64,000 bases of DNA from assembly GCA_028274465.1 (NCBI GenBank), contig CM051456.1, positions 11,497,745-11,561,744 on the forward strand, read 5' to 3'. Below the pieces are notes generated by a model. It was not told the origin of the DNA and ran no database searches. It saw nothing but the letters and a program-made list of their open reading frames with translations. Made by a program: the position numbers and the translations under genes. How positions within the stretch are numbered: position 1 is the first letter of the stretch; the number at the start of each line of letters is the position of its first letter. The stretch is from Plantago ovata (Eukaryota > Streptophyta > Magnoliopsida > Lamiales > Plantaginaceae). Positions 46,493 to 59,006 of this stretch are shown here, piece by piece.

Positions 46493-49400
46493 ATTATACT
46501 ATGCTATTAATTCGAACTATCATCATCTTTTTTCTGTAGACTTTTGATTCATGTAAGAATGCGACCCACATCTCTCTTTTCTACGTTAATTTTTATCAAA
46601 AATGTCTAGTTTGTACCTTTTAAAACGAACTATAGATAAACGATCTTAATCATTTCTCAAGATATTAAATCATAGTGCAACCTTGCTACTTGCTAGGAAT
46701 TAATAATTTGTAACGTGTACATGGAAGTAGAATCTTATCCTAATCTTTGTGATGTCAAACGTAAATACAGTAAGGATTATTAGTGGACCTTGTTAATGTT
46801 GTGATTAATAAAATGTTTAAAAACGACATAAAAACAAATGAGCTAGAATCCATCGATAATCCACACATGCGAGTTCAGATGTATCAATCTATGATGACAT
46901 CATTCACAAAGAGAGACACCCTTACCTTAACTCTCACCGCCCCACAAACTAAGATGGATCATGCTTTTCTTTTGGATGGATTTGCTTTTTCTAATTTTTT
47001 TGGTTTAAAAAGATAACAATAGACCTGGTTTTACTAATTCATGGGATTAATAAAAATGGATATATCAAATATGTGATAAAATGATATATCAAAAAGTCAT
47101 TAATGACATCGCTGCATGTAAAAAAAAAGGGTTCCTTCATTATCATACCAAATTGATCATGTTTATACACATTAATACCATTTTATTTTTATTAACTTTG
47201 CACACTTAAATCTCGTTTTCTTATCAAATTAATTAACTCATTAAGAAACTAATAGAGATCCATCAGTTCTGACAATTTTTTTTGGCAAAATTTACACACT
47301 TTTAACAACTTATGATACAACATTAACAACTAATACTAACACTAATGAAACTTCAAGGATTTAGATTTGATACCTGCAATACAAAGTTAATTATTACGTT
47401 GAGTACGGTGTTGAGACCACTGTTGACACAACAGTGCAGTCAACCGTGACTAGTACTAACAAAACAAAAGATAATCAGCGGAATGTAAACATCGATCACA
47501 AGTTCTTCTTATGGGTTATATTTGCATAATCCCAAATCGGCCTCAAGAAAAAATATTTACTATGTAGGAATAAAAACTTAGATTCAATCTTTCACAAGGA
47601 AAATATGAATTGTACAATGCTAAGTAATGGTTACAAAGAATTGCAATGTAATCTAATAATCTATCTAGCCCTAACAAAATCAAGTACACATGAATAAGAA
47701 TAAGATCAAATAGCTAAATCCTAAATAAAACTTAATAAACTCAGAAGACTACAAGCTATATAAATGAGAATTTCTATGATGAGTGTTTGCTTGATAGCTT
47801 TCGTAATCTTCGGCTCTTCCTTTATTTATCTATGCGCTTCAATTCAACATTCAGATGCACCAGAAGAGTCCTTGACTCCTTGTTTGTTCAGGGTACCTAA
47901 ACATCCAAATCCAAATTTTGTAGCTTGTATTTTTTTTTTTTTTTTATTATTATTATTTTTATTTTTTTGTAGCTTGTATGTGAAGAAACGATATCGGTAA
48001 TGGCTGCATACCGTGTAATGAATCGAATCTTCTTTCCACTAACACAATGAGATACCACTAATTAATTACTATTGGCCTCTACATATGTTGAGGTTGACCT
48101 CGTTTCTTCATTTAACATATCCTTTCCAGTTTTGTTTGTTTTTGTGATTGTTTTAGTGGGAATAAGTAAAGAAACTAAAATAACACGGAAAGAACGAAGA
48201 ATCATAGAGTAAGATTGGATAGAAGAAGAAAGAAACTAAGAAGGGGCCTAAAGATAAAATGACCAAATAAAATAGAGAAAAGATAAGGGAAAATGAAATA
48301 AAAGTTGACTTTAGATGTATTCCTATCCTCGCACAACTTTTAAACTAAAATGTTACTATTATTGTTCAATAGGCAAAAAAAAAAAAAAAAAAAAACAATT
48401 CCCCTAACTTTAATGATTTGTGCATTTTAACCCTCAAGTTTAGTCGTGTGCACTTTATTCCTTGAAGTGTTGATATATGTATACAATACCATCTAAAAGT
48501 GTTATTCAATGAATTTTTTTTCGATTTAAATGTATTCAAATCAACTCAAACTTGTTTAGTAGATGATGAACGAAGAGGGGAGATCAACGAGAGAGAAGGA
48601 GAGTATGAGATACGAAATAGCGGATCGAATAGAAGAGTAGAAGTCTATTAACAAGATGCAAAAAACAAATTTATCTTCTTTTTTTTCTTTCTTTCTTCTC
48701 TCTCTTTTGTTTTGTTTTGTTTCTCTACGGTTTTTTATTCTCGCTAATTATTTCATAATCTCATTTTTCTTTTAGTACAATATATAAATTTGACGAATAA
48801 ATCAACCAATCAAAATCTACTCACCCCTGAGAACGCACACCACTAGAATATGTTAAAGCATATGAACTTTAAAACTTTAGAAGGTATTATGCACCGATAC
48901 TAGTACTCCAAGAGGTATTGTGAGCAAATACTAATAGTTCATGGGGTAAAATGCACAGAATCAAACTTTAGAAGGCGCTGTGCAACAATTATCAAATTTC
49001 AATATATAAGAGGTATTTTGGAAAGATGCTCTTTTTCAGGTGTAGCTTTTGTGTTTCTTGTTCTTAACGTTTTAGATAGAATAACTTTAGATAGAATAAC
49101 TACAGTCTACACAAACCCACAAAACACATTGTGTAACACGTAGTGAATCGAGGTCTGATCCTTTAGATTATTATCCGACTACTATTTAGTTGATATATTG
49201 ATTTTATAGACCAAAATATGTACTTTGTTCTCGTGTGTATACGACAAATTTTCTACTAGATCACCCCTCCCAAAATATGGTCAAATGCACTGTATTGATA
49301 TAAATATCGTTTTCAGCTTATTAAAAAATTTCAAAAAAAAATAAGGCTTATGTATGATGTTGTAATTGAATTTATGAATTTTACAATATACAAGAATATC

Positions 49401-50699
49401 ATCTAGTACTAAATATATTTCCCGGTTCTTGCAAGCAAAGGATCCGTGCAATTTATGAAGCCGAAAAAAATGATGAAGCATGCCAATAGATAAATGGGCC
49501 TTGTTTTGTTGGTGATGAAATTAATTAATTAGCTATCCACACACTATATACTATACTTTACATGTATGTATGATGTATCTAGCTAAAGGAAATAAATAAG
49601 TGGAAAAACTGCACGGCAGCATTAATTGGACAATTAGGACCCGCATCCTGATATTTCTTTGTTTTACTACTTCATGTTGGAACAACTTTATGTTAGTATA
49701 CAAATCATGGATTATACTATCAAAAGCAACATGCTTAGTGGATCTAATCTAATAACATGCATATATATGTATAATAAATATAATTGTATATAGTATACAC
49801 TAGTTTCTTCCAAGAGAATGCACTATTAAAAAAATGAGAGTCAAATACTTATTGGAAATGAACGTGTATCCAATCTCTACCTTAATTTACAATTCAGTTA
49901 ATTAATAGGGTAGCTAATGAGTTTTGAAACTTGAAGGTAAAGAGTGAACTTGGAGTGTGTTGATTACAGATTCTGAATTCTTCTTTTAAATAACCTGCAA
50001 GTTGCTTATATATATGATAATTTAGGTTCGAGCGATTGCCTTATTTACGAAGACTAATTACACCAACCTAGTTGAAGATCGAAATTAATCTCTCATGTCT
50101 CAACTTTGCATGGATATTGCAATATCTTGTTATGATGCCTGCCGCAGTTGGGGAGGATATTGATAAAACTCGCCCCATGTATATATTGATGTTTATTTGA
50201 AAAAGTGTGTATGTGAAATGAATCAAAATGTTAATGGAACCAAACTAAGGGGTATTGTATTTGATGTTGATTAAAAGATCTGAATAAATTTGAAATATTA
50301 ATCTTGGGACTTTTTTATCCTACCACTAAAATAAGTTGCAAATTAATTGTGATTTGGCCGATCAGTATAGTTTTTATGAAGTAGTTCGTTTATCTCACCA
50401 ATTCAGAGAAGCTTGGGTTGTGCCACTGCCACAATCCAACTTGACCCCTGATACATCATGATTCATGCAATAAAAATGCATGTAGGCGGAGAATTCCAAA
50501 CTCGAAATTCTATGTTGTATAGATGGTTGTTGAGAAGTGGTGGAACTACTTTATCTCTAAAATTTACTAGCCAACTTAGCTAAGATATTCACCGTGAAAT
50601 TAGCTTCTCGATATATACGCCTTGAACTATGATGTCATCAAAATTTGTTGTCATTTCCTTGACGTCTTGGACCAAAACTTGTGATTGCATTATATTAAG
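46493..50699. other. Long intergenic region, no supported gene
   Basis: AT-rich, with simple repeats (T16 near 47,930; A22 near 48,375). A 78-codon open frame at 47,764-48,000 starts with a hydrophobic stretch (MSVCLIAFVIFGSSFIYLCA), but its second half is low-complexity and I see no family or splice context. Confidence 0.5.
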
Positions 50700-51240
50700 G
50701 GGTTGGGTACGTATGTGGCATCTCTTAGTCCAGTCTTAGTGAGTTAGTACAGGTGTAGGACTCAACCAAATACGATTGCCTATGTCGATATGATGAGGTA
50801 CATGTTATCTTCTGCATTTCCCAGGTATGATTTTTTACTTAGCTCTACCCATGTCCACATCTTTAAATTACTTGCACTCGCACGGAAAGGCATCAGGTGT
50901 AGGAGATTGGTGGGGTAGAGTTTTCTCTTGAAATCGCGATGATTGTGATTTGTTGAAGCGTTTCGATGGTTCGATCATGGTGTGCCTTCCCACTTGAGGG
51001 CATTGTTGCGGTTTTCTGGAGTTTTCTTTATTCGTGTTGGTGGTTAAGTGATGTTGGTTTGAATTTCATGTTATAGTCACTTCATGTAATTCTAGTACTT
51101 TTGGGATGTGGAACTTTTGTAGGAACGCTAGGAATATTGTATTTGGTTCTGTTTAGAAGGTTGAGTTGTGCTTGTATTTATAAAGTATTTCACGTACTAT
51201 TTTATTCAAATGTTGCATTATATTAAAAAAAGAAGAAAAA
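50700..51240 (+). mobile_element. Second LINE-like 3' fragment
   Basis: Non-coding sequence that shares CTTTAAATTACTTGCACT with the LINE remnant at 44,911 and has similar GTGTAGGA words. It ends in an A-rich tail (TTAAAAAAAGAAGAAAAAAAG near 51,220). Probably the 3' end of a related LINE; no coding part remains. Confidence 0.45.
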
Positions 51241-52190
51241 AAGAAAGTGTATGCTTGCCTAATGCCTAATGGCTCGTCTATGCCTGCAAATACAGTGTAA
51301 CACATATTCCAAGTTATATGGACGATAATAAGTCCAGATCTAACACCCTAAAGTTCATATGTGTTATTATCACATATGCCTAAGATGCTGAAGCTTGGAG
51401 AAAACTAGCATATGCCAACAATGCCCAAGAGAGCCTAATGATGATTCATCAGTGTTCAAACAGAGATATAGTAAGGTAGGTTTCTCACATTTACATTTGA
51501 TAGGAAACTTGATGGAGAGCTCATGCTTGTACGCCTGACTATACTTTGCATAGCAAGTTGGTTCGTCCGGCTGATATTGAGGTGGTTCCAGTCCAGTTTC
51601 AGGCGAGAATCTAGCAAGGGGAGTGAAGTTAGCATAATTTAGAAGATTCCAATTTGTCTTTGTGTTGCCTCTTGGTGGTGTTAAAGAGAGAACAAAGAGT
51701 GTGACAATTAATCCGACGCTCGCCCGCGTGAGTAGACAAATTAAATACTAAGTCTCCACCAGACAGCCCTTGTTTATAGTAGAAAAAAGAATTTGTACAG
51801 TAGCAATCATTATTTAAACGGTCAAAACTAATCAATTCCTCTGCCTTCTAACTGCTACAACTACCATAACAAAGATCATATACTACTACTATTCTAACAT
51901 GGCCCGCTCAAATTAATTTTCGTATCTAACAAAATTGAGAAAGGAAAATTAGTTAAGACTCCCCCTCTTAGAGATTGACTTTGCGTTTTTCTCCCTACTA
52001 GTTCAACAATTACATCTAGCCCCATTTGTGTTGATCATCTTTAGAAAATTCTGAATTTTTCTCTCTCCAAACACACCCTTATGCTATTTTCATATTTTTA
52101 ATTTTTTTCTTTTTCTCCTTTTTCTTTAATTTTCTGTTTTCTTTTTTTACTTTTCTTTTTTTATTCTTTCCTTTATTTTGTTCCTTTCTC
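51241..52190. other. Intergenic, pyrimidine-rich toward its end
   Basis: No gene seen. The last ~100 bp are a T/C-rich tract. Confidence 0.5.
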
Positions 52191-52203
52191 TTTTCTTCAA
52201 CCT

Positions 52204-52345
52204 CCGGTGCCGGATTTTTTCCGGCACCGGAAACCCAGCTCCAATCGGAGCTGTTTAAAGCTCCGATCGAAGATTTTTACAGCTCCGATTGGAGCTTTAA
52301 ACAGCTCCAAATCAAAGTTGGGTTACGTCCCCAGCTCCGATTGGC
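52204..52345. repeat. Nested inverted repeats (GCTCCGATCGGAGC-type)
   Basis: A perfect 10-bp hairpin, CCGGTGCCGG/CCGGCACCGG (52204-52213 and 52221-52230, 7-nt loop), is followed by overlapping palindromes built on CAGCTCC(A/G)AT(C/T)GGAGCTG. Among them GGAGCTGTTTAAAGCTCC (about 52,246) pairs with GGAGCTTTAAACAGCTCC (about 52,292). The stretch is much GC-richer than its surroundings. Confidence 0.75.
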
Positions 52346-54583
52346 TTCTTTATATTTTTTTATTATTTTATTTATATTTTTTCTTTTCTAAATAATATTA
52401 TAAATGAAAATTGGTTAGCAATTTTGTAGGAACTTTTATGCAATAATAATTAAGATCGTTTTGAAATTTTGATAAGTTATGTGTGTTAATTTTAAATAAA
52501 TTATAGTCAGTTTTTAAATTACAAAAAAGTAGAGGTAAATGTGTAATAAATAATAATTGAAGGTGTTTGGGTTTTTTTGAAAACTGAAACTTAAATGAGG
52601 GAAAAATTGTCTTTTCCAGGTATTAATTCGCCAAAAGTCAAAGTCGCTGGGTTGGATGTAATTAAATTGTGCTAACAGGGGTGTCGATGAAAAAAAAATC
52701 TAACAAGGAGAAATCCGTAGTAAAAAAATCTAACAAGGGTACTGTACGTTATTTGTCCGATTGAAAATGAATAAAGTCGAATTGAATTAAACAAAATTGA
52801 ATAAAATTATTTATAATTTAAAAAATAATTAAATAAATTTGAAATTAATTAAATGCATATGAACATAACTAAATTATTATTAATAAAGTTCACTTTCATA
52901 ATACAATTTTGTTAAATAGTTTTTAAGTACTACTCGTATAATATAAGAATAATATAATTTGTGATTGACCTTAACATCGACGAATCAAACAACACATTAT
53001 TAAGAGAGATAGAAAAGGAGTATAATATATTTTAATTCTACCAAATTCATTTTAGTGATTGGTAAAGAAGAGAAAGACAGTTTGACCTAATAGCTATTAT
53101 TATCATCATCATATGCTAAATCCAACTATACGTGAGCGCGCGACATATGTTCATGAAATATTGAATATTACTAGTAAGGTAAGTGCAACTTCATTTTCTA
53201 GCTTTTGTTTTCTTTCTTTTCCCTCTTTTACAATTTTAAATTTTGAAACAACTTATCAAAAGTTCAATTCTCACTGTTCTAATTTTAGTGACGTTTAACA
53301 TTAATTAAGTGTTAAACACATGTACACACTCAACCAACTACGATGATTATGAGCCTCTTTTACCTCTAAGCTACCTAAAAACAATTTTAGCTTAGTTCAT
53401 GAACCTAGAGTTGGTTTAGACTTTAACTCCAGATTTACGTATTTTAATTAATTCTTGTCACTTCAGACTGTTAAAATTATGGGGTGTTATGCAACAGTAA
53501 TTTATAGTGTAGTACAAACTAAAGAATCAATCATAGTAAAAAGGAGTACTCAAAAGATGACAAACGATCAACTCCAGCAGTCAATTTATGGCTGGGGCGG
53601 CAGAATTCCCAGTCTTATAATCTCATGCATGGTACTACCTCTTTTTTATAAGTAGTTTTAAATATTTTCATACATATTAAGAGGAAATTCAGGCCTATTC
53701 TAGAAAATAATGAATTTTTATTATTTTATTCTTTTAATTATTATTATTATAAAAACTATGTAATTTTCCTTGTTCTAGTAAGAGAGAGTTGGGGAAAGTA
53801 AGAGATGGTTGTCACTAAAAACTTATATTGCACTTTTAATACTACTAACTAAAAGTAAAGTGAGAAGAAAGTATATGGAAAGTAGTATAATAATACTACC
53901 AAAAAAATTTAAAACTATTTATACTTAAACACATGAGTAAAATCCTAAAACTATTTATAAAAAAATGGAAAAAAAATGGAGGGAGTAATAACTAAATGGA
54001 ATAAAAATCAATACATAATTGTGATTAGAACCCTAATTTAGCATAAATCCATTCTAGGAGCTAGAACTAATTGGCCTAGCTATATATATAGTGGATGTCA
54101 TTTTACAAGACTACATTAATCACTCTGCCACAAACTGATGATCATATGCTATAAATCCCATCTTTAATAATACCTACATGCATTTGCTAGTATTTCATTA
54201 AACAACAAGTTGATGAGTCTTTTGATTCTTCACCTTCCAGATGTGACTGCAATATCTGTGGGCACAACCACTTGTTTCAATTCAAACATTTTGTTTTTGA
54301 AAAAAATAATAATAAATAAATTATTGGTGTCAAAATAGTCTTTGGATGTCCTGTTATGGCTCCAATCAGCCGCATAGTTGCTCAATATATATCATACTAA
54401 TGGTCGATATTGTGGTGCTTATGGATACGTCGCAAGACAGAAAATAGAAAAGAAAGCAAAACAGAGAAATACATGAATTTGCTGGAAAAGTGACGATTCT
54501 CCTAACGCGATCACGGTTAGGTGAAGAAAGCCACTAAAGAGTAGTCTTCCTTCTTGCTACTATCTCTCCGGTAACAACGGTGT
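52346..54583. other. Intergenic, no gene seen
   Basis: Very AT-rich. No coding or known repeat signal recognised. Confidence 0.5.
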
Positions 54584-54911
54584 TGTTGGACAATCCTCCC
54601 CCTGTCGCAAGGTTTAGTAAAGACACAAGGCCGCAATCTAGAGATGAACTCACGAGTTTATTGACTGGAATGAAAATAATGATTGTCTTACACTGGTATT
54701 TAAAGGAATTGAAAAACAGACCTAACTTAATGACCAAGAAATACTAATGGGTTAAGCCCGACAAAAGATTGTTCTAGAAAGCATAAAATAAAACAAAAGC
54801 CCTAAGCCTTCTCCAACCCTAGCCGCCGACGCCCGCTTCATGTAATTAGGGTTCGGACTTCGTTTGTGAGCACTCTTTTATGGACCAGGTCCACCTAAGT
54901 ATCCATAATCA
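54584..54911 (-). repeat. 3' LTR (left repeat)
   Basis: Element-sense 3' long terminal repeat. It lies next to the polypurine tract at about 54,912-54,925. Confidence 0.78.
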
Positions 54912-56832
54912 CCGCCCCCTCGAAATCGACCTTGTCCTCAAGGTCAACTTCACAATGGCCTCTCCGGGTCAAACACCCAAATCACCATGGCCACCAGTAT
55001 CGTCATGCTCACTAATGGCAGCTTCCCTCTGGGGCCGAACACCTGATCTTCCATGGCAAGATCCGCATACTTCCAGGACACCCTACACATCTCGTTCCTT
55101 GCATCTTCCTTGAACTTGGTACCCCTCCACCAGGTTAGTCGTGACGGGTCTATGATATTGCTAATGTTTCTTCTGTCGTGAAAGTGGTGGAAAAATATGA
55201 ACAAGAGCTTGAATGTCTTGCGAGGTGCCCCCTCTTGTTCATTCCAGATGACTATGTCATTGTCCGCATCCAAACTTAGTGATGAGATAATTCATTCTTG
55301 ATTCCATGGCTCCTTCAAGTTTGTTGATGCTCCAAGTATTATTAAGCTAACAAAAGCTTCTCCCCTTCCGCCATAGTCGGGATGAAACATTCTCGGATAT
55401 TCATATGCACTCAACATGACCAAGGGATCATAAACATTACAAAACTCGAGACATATCCCAATGTGCATAATCGAAATGTTTGTCCAGTCTATATTTGCAT
55501 GCATATATACCAGGCTTAAACATTGAGTTGGTGGATGTCATAAAGTATGAATGCACATGAACTTCTACTACGTGTACCACATCATGACATGGCACTTCAA
55601 CCACGTCAATAAGAAATTTGACATTAAAAGCTGGTACCTGGATTAGAGCCATGACACTTGGGATAACTTCTATCATATTATGGATGTTTCTGGTATAGCT
55701 TGAGTCGAAATCCCATGGTACGAGTGTTTGTGTATGCCTAGTGGCCACCGTCAGGTCTCCACTTTCTTCGTCACTCACCACTCCGCCATACTCTGTGTGA
55801 AAGCTCGGCATGCCCATTGATAGTATATTTCCTTCAACGCCGAACACCAGATGTTCCGCATCATGATCTGTTAGTTTTTTGGACACCTTATGCATCATGC
55901 TCTCCGAATCATCTTTGAATTTTGTTCCCTTCCACCATGTACGTTGTGACGGTGCTATGACATGGATTTGTTCGTTGATGTTGTTGTCGTCGTGAAAGCT
56001 TCGAAAAGGTAACAACCAGAGCTTGACTTTCCTACTAGGGGTCTTTTGTTTGTTTGTCCAACCGACACTAGATGTGCTTGAATTGGAACTTAGCAACGTA
56101 ATAGTGCATACTTGATTTGACACACCCTTCAAGTTCGATGGTACTCCATGTATTATCATGCCAACAAGAGATTTCCCTTCTCCTCCATATTCGGGATGGA
56201 ACATTCCAGGATATTCAGGTTTTGACATTGAGGATGTTGGCCAAGGGTCCAAACTCACAGGAACTAGTGTGCATCCCATATCGTGACCTAGTATCCCTGC
56301 ATATGATTATGAAAATCGACACTAAGAGCTTGTACCTGAAAATACGCAAGTTGTCAGACACATATCTTGAATAGATCGATCCCACCATGATCCGTGAGTG
56401 CCAAGGGTTGGTGATGATTTTTTGGTTGATGCATTACGCATGAAAGCACATTCCCGCAAATTTGTTGATCGAATTGATATGGGCTCCAATAGTAATCATT
56501 TTCCATAATAGATGACAACCTCCCATTGTCAATCACCCTACATTTTTTGAGACATCTCTCTCCTTGATAATTCCATCATACGAAAATATGTTTTGCATAT
56601 CCTCGACAACAACATTAGGACTTGACAAACGCTTCGACGCCTCAATCCCACCAGTCTCCATCGCATCATCACCATCTTCATAGATTTTTGCATTGTAGTG
56701 ATGAGTTACAAGGAAGGAAGGCACACGAAAATTGCCAACAGGGTCATCACCATGAGAAGAACATACTACAAGATTTCTTTCTGGATGCAACTCGATCAAG
56801 TCTTTTCTTAGTAACATCCACACACCAATCAC
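54912..56832 (-). pseudogene. Duplicated module of unknown origin inside the LTR element
   Basis: Minus-strand open frames at 56,279-55,437 (280 aa), 55,504-55,292 and 55,273-54,950 contain two diverged copies of one module. Copy 1 has YPGMFHPEYGGEGKSLVGMI and TWWKGTKFKDD; copy 2 has YPRMFHPDYGGRGEAFVSLI and TWWRGTKFKED. The two differ throughout, and copy 2 is split by frame changes. The order of motifs (YPG..., a CTITLLSSNSS-like strand, then a K/W-rich segment) vaguely recalls the post-LRR C-terminal region of plant TIR-NLR proteins, but this is weak. It is not gag, pol or env as I know them, so it may be captured host sequence. Confidence 0.4.
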
Positions 56833-56973
56833 TCATTCCAGAAGTTTTGATAAGATCAACAGACTCGGATTCCAATACATCACTCCTTTCAGAGGTATGG
56901 GTATTCGTACATGTAGCACAAGTAGTCAATGTATCTCCTTCGAAGCTCAAGTGGTGATCATCGACAAACTCTC

Positions 56974-57380
56974 TCATATTTCTTCACTAGTACAATTAAA
57001 TTCAGAATTAAGATGGATCGCAGTAAGAGGAGGTACCTCGGTAGACTCATGTGTCATATAATCTATCTCCTGGGACGTCGATGTGGGAAATCGATCATCT
57101 GGCTTGCTTCTAAAGTTTCTATCTGAGGTGCGACTCTCTCTGCGCTTAGGTTCTTGATGATGCTTCCCCTCATAGAGATGCTTGTCATATTGTTCCCTCC
57201 GCAGAGACTTGTCGAATTCTCGCAAGATCAAATCTTCGAATAATGACTAATCAGTAATTGGGAACTTATCATGATGGTGCTTTCGCCACCAATCTTTTGC
57301 TTTTCCTCTCATGAAGCGTAAGGATGATCCGGCTTGATCTCGATGCTTAATCTTCTTGATTTTGAAGTATGCACTTGCAT
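56974..57380 (-). pseudogene. gag remnant of the LTR element
   Basis: At the element's 5' side the minus strand reads RGKAKDWWRKHHHDKFPITD, stop, SLFEDLILREFDKSLRREQY. This resembles the Retrotrans_gag pattern (A..WW......I..W..F...F...F). TAG stands where Trp is expected (about 57,248), then a basic KHHQEPKRRESRTS tail. The stop means it cannot make full gag. Confidence 0.6.
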
Positions 57381-57467
57381 CATCGAACAACTTGTATGGA
57401 GTTTTGCCAAAGAACTTGGGAAAGTTTAGAGCTATACCTTTCGAGAAATTATGCGTCTACGAATGAT

Positions 57468-57794
57468 CCGATGACAATCCTCCCCCTATTGCAAGGTTTA
57501 GTAAAGACACAAGGCCGCAATCTAGAGATGAACTCACGAGTTTATTGACTGGAATGAAAATAATGATTGTTCTTACAATGGTATTTAAAGGAATTGAAAA
57601 ACAGACCTAACTTAATGACCAAGAAATACTAATGGGCTAAGCCCGGCAAAAGATTGTTCTAAAAAGCATAAAATAAAACAAAAGCCCTAGGCCTACTCCA
57701 AACCCTAGCCGTCGGCGCCCCCTTCATGTAATTAGGGTTCGGACTTCGTTTGCGGGCACTCCTTTATGGGCCAGGTCCACCTAGGTATCCATCA
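57468..57794 (-). repeat. 5' LTR (right repeat)
   Basis: Element-sense 5' long terminal repeat. Its inner edge (GATCCGATGACAATCC) has diverged from the TGTTGGACAATCC of the partner, and no standard tRNA-Met primer-binding site (TGGTATCAGAGC) is seen next to it. Confidence 0.75.
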
Positions 57795-57831
57795 GGTGCG
57801 TATCCGACAACAATTCGTGTAATAGATTAGT

Positions 57832-58007
57832 TTTTTTATTAAAAAACGACAAATCTAACCTACACTACTTTTACTCCTACATTAATCCCAAATCACCTTA
57901 TAACTCCAAATACCTCCATATCACCTTATGCCTCCGTCGGTGTTCGAATCTCCGACCTCTACTCTACCACTCCAGCATCCCTACCATTCGACCACCCTTA
58001 CACTTAA
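57832..58007 (-). mobile_element. tRNA-related SINE, second family
   Basis: Read on the minus strand from about 58,007: TGGTCGAATGGTAG (A-box-like), then about 30 nt later GAGATTCGAACACC (B-box-like). A ~100-bp body follows and ends in TTTTTTAATAAAAAAAC. Length (~175 bp) and layout fit a plant SINE unrelated to the one at 12.4 kb. No convincing target duplication was found. It lies only ~38 bp from the LTR element. Confidence 0.65.
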
Positions 58008-59006
58008 ACAGATGTATCAGGAAATAGTGGCAAGGCAGCAACACTGAGACGTGGTGTGGCAACAATGTTATCAAGGGATGGCATTAGCAGCTAGAGAAGG
58101 CGATTCGGATGGTGTTAGAAGAATTACTATAAGTGGACTGATTCCACACACGTCTTCGACAATTTAAAATTGTGAATGAGATGAAATTCTTTAAAGCCAT
58201 AAGAAAGTTCCATAAATCAAATCCCACCACTCTCATTCGAGATGATTATGACATAACTCGTTATATATATGAACAAAAATTATTTGAATACCCTAACGCG
58301 AAGTTCGAAGTTAATCCACCTCTATTATACTCTATAAAATTGACATTTTTTGTAAAAGTTCAAAAGAAGTTATAAGGTAATCAAGTGGGTCGGAGTTGGA
58401 ACCGGGAAGTAGAGGTGTAGATTTCGATCAATGACGGAGTCATAAAGTGGTTTAGGAATAAAGTGGTTTTGGTATAGGTGTAGTTCGTATGTATATAAGT
58501 AGTATAATGTTTGACGTTTTATTAAAAAAATGTGAAAATTAAAAAAAAAAAGCCATAATTCATGGTTTCATGGAGTATATATTTCTCCCGTATAGAAAGT
58601 ACACTACATATAACAAAAAGAAAAAGGAAATGGTACGAAAAGTAAACAAAGACCAACACTTTTCCAAGCAACAATATAAAAAGTTGCTTCTATGGTACGA
58701 TGGTAGGACCATACCCGAAGATTTTAGAAGCCATATATGTATGTTGTACACACAAAATTCTCTTATATATACCAACTCTTGAATCTCCAATGTTCTCCCA
58801 CTTCTTGCATCCCTTTCAGTTCACTCAAACATATTTGGCACATTTAAGGTAACAACTAAACAAAGGCCTAATTTACCATAAAAGTTTTTTGAGCTAGATA
58901 GATAGATAGCTAGCTAGGTTGACACTCTGAGGCACACATGCACTTATATATTTATAATAAAGAAGATTGAGAGAGAGTTACACACATTTAATTTATGTTC
59001 ATGGGC
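58008..59006. other. Upstream region of the LBD gene
   Basis: Presumed promoter and 5'UTR of the LOB-domain gene, with TAGATAGATAGATAGC and TCTTATATATACC-type AT-rich motifs. A 67-codon open frame at 58,172-58,375 (FFKAIRKFHKSNPTTLIRDD) is unrecognised and probably spurious. Confidence 0.45.

Larger units (their letters stand above)
54584..57794 (-). mobile_element. Non-autonomous LTR retrotransposon, ~3.2 kb
   Basis: Two direct repeats of ~327 bp (54,584-54,911 and about 57,468-57,794) share long identical words such as AAGGCCGCAATCTAGAGATG and differ at roughly 20 positions. The left repeat begins TGTTGGACAATCC and the right ends ATCCATCA, giving TG...CA. Flanks GGTGT/GGTGC suggest a 5-bp target duplication with one change. 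On the minus strand the inner edge of the left repeat is preceded by a polypurine tract (CGAGGGGGCGG) and a DLEDKVDFEGGGD-like peptide, as at the end of plant Ty3/gypsy pol. So the element is on the minus strand. The interior (2.5 kb) lacks reverse transcriptase, integrase and protease. Confidence 0.82.

Noticed and set aside
47764..48000. Possible small secreted protein with a signal-peptide-like start
   Set aside because: The hydrophobic N-terminus is plausible, but the second half is low-complexity poly-T-derived Phe/Leu. No homologue recognised.
55437..56279. Calling the 280-aa frame in the LTR element an NLR gene
   Set aside because: No TIR, NB-ARC or LRR motif is present. The resemblance to a post-LRR region is too weak for a firm call, so it is described as a module of unknown origin.
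58172..58375. 67-codon open frame upstream of the LBD gene
   Set aside because: AT-rich, unrecognised, no splice context.
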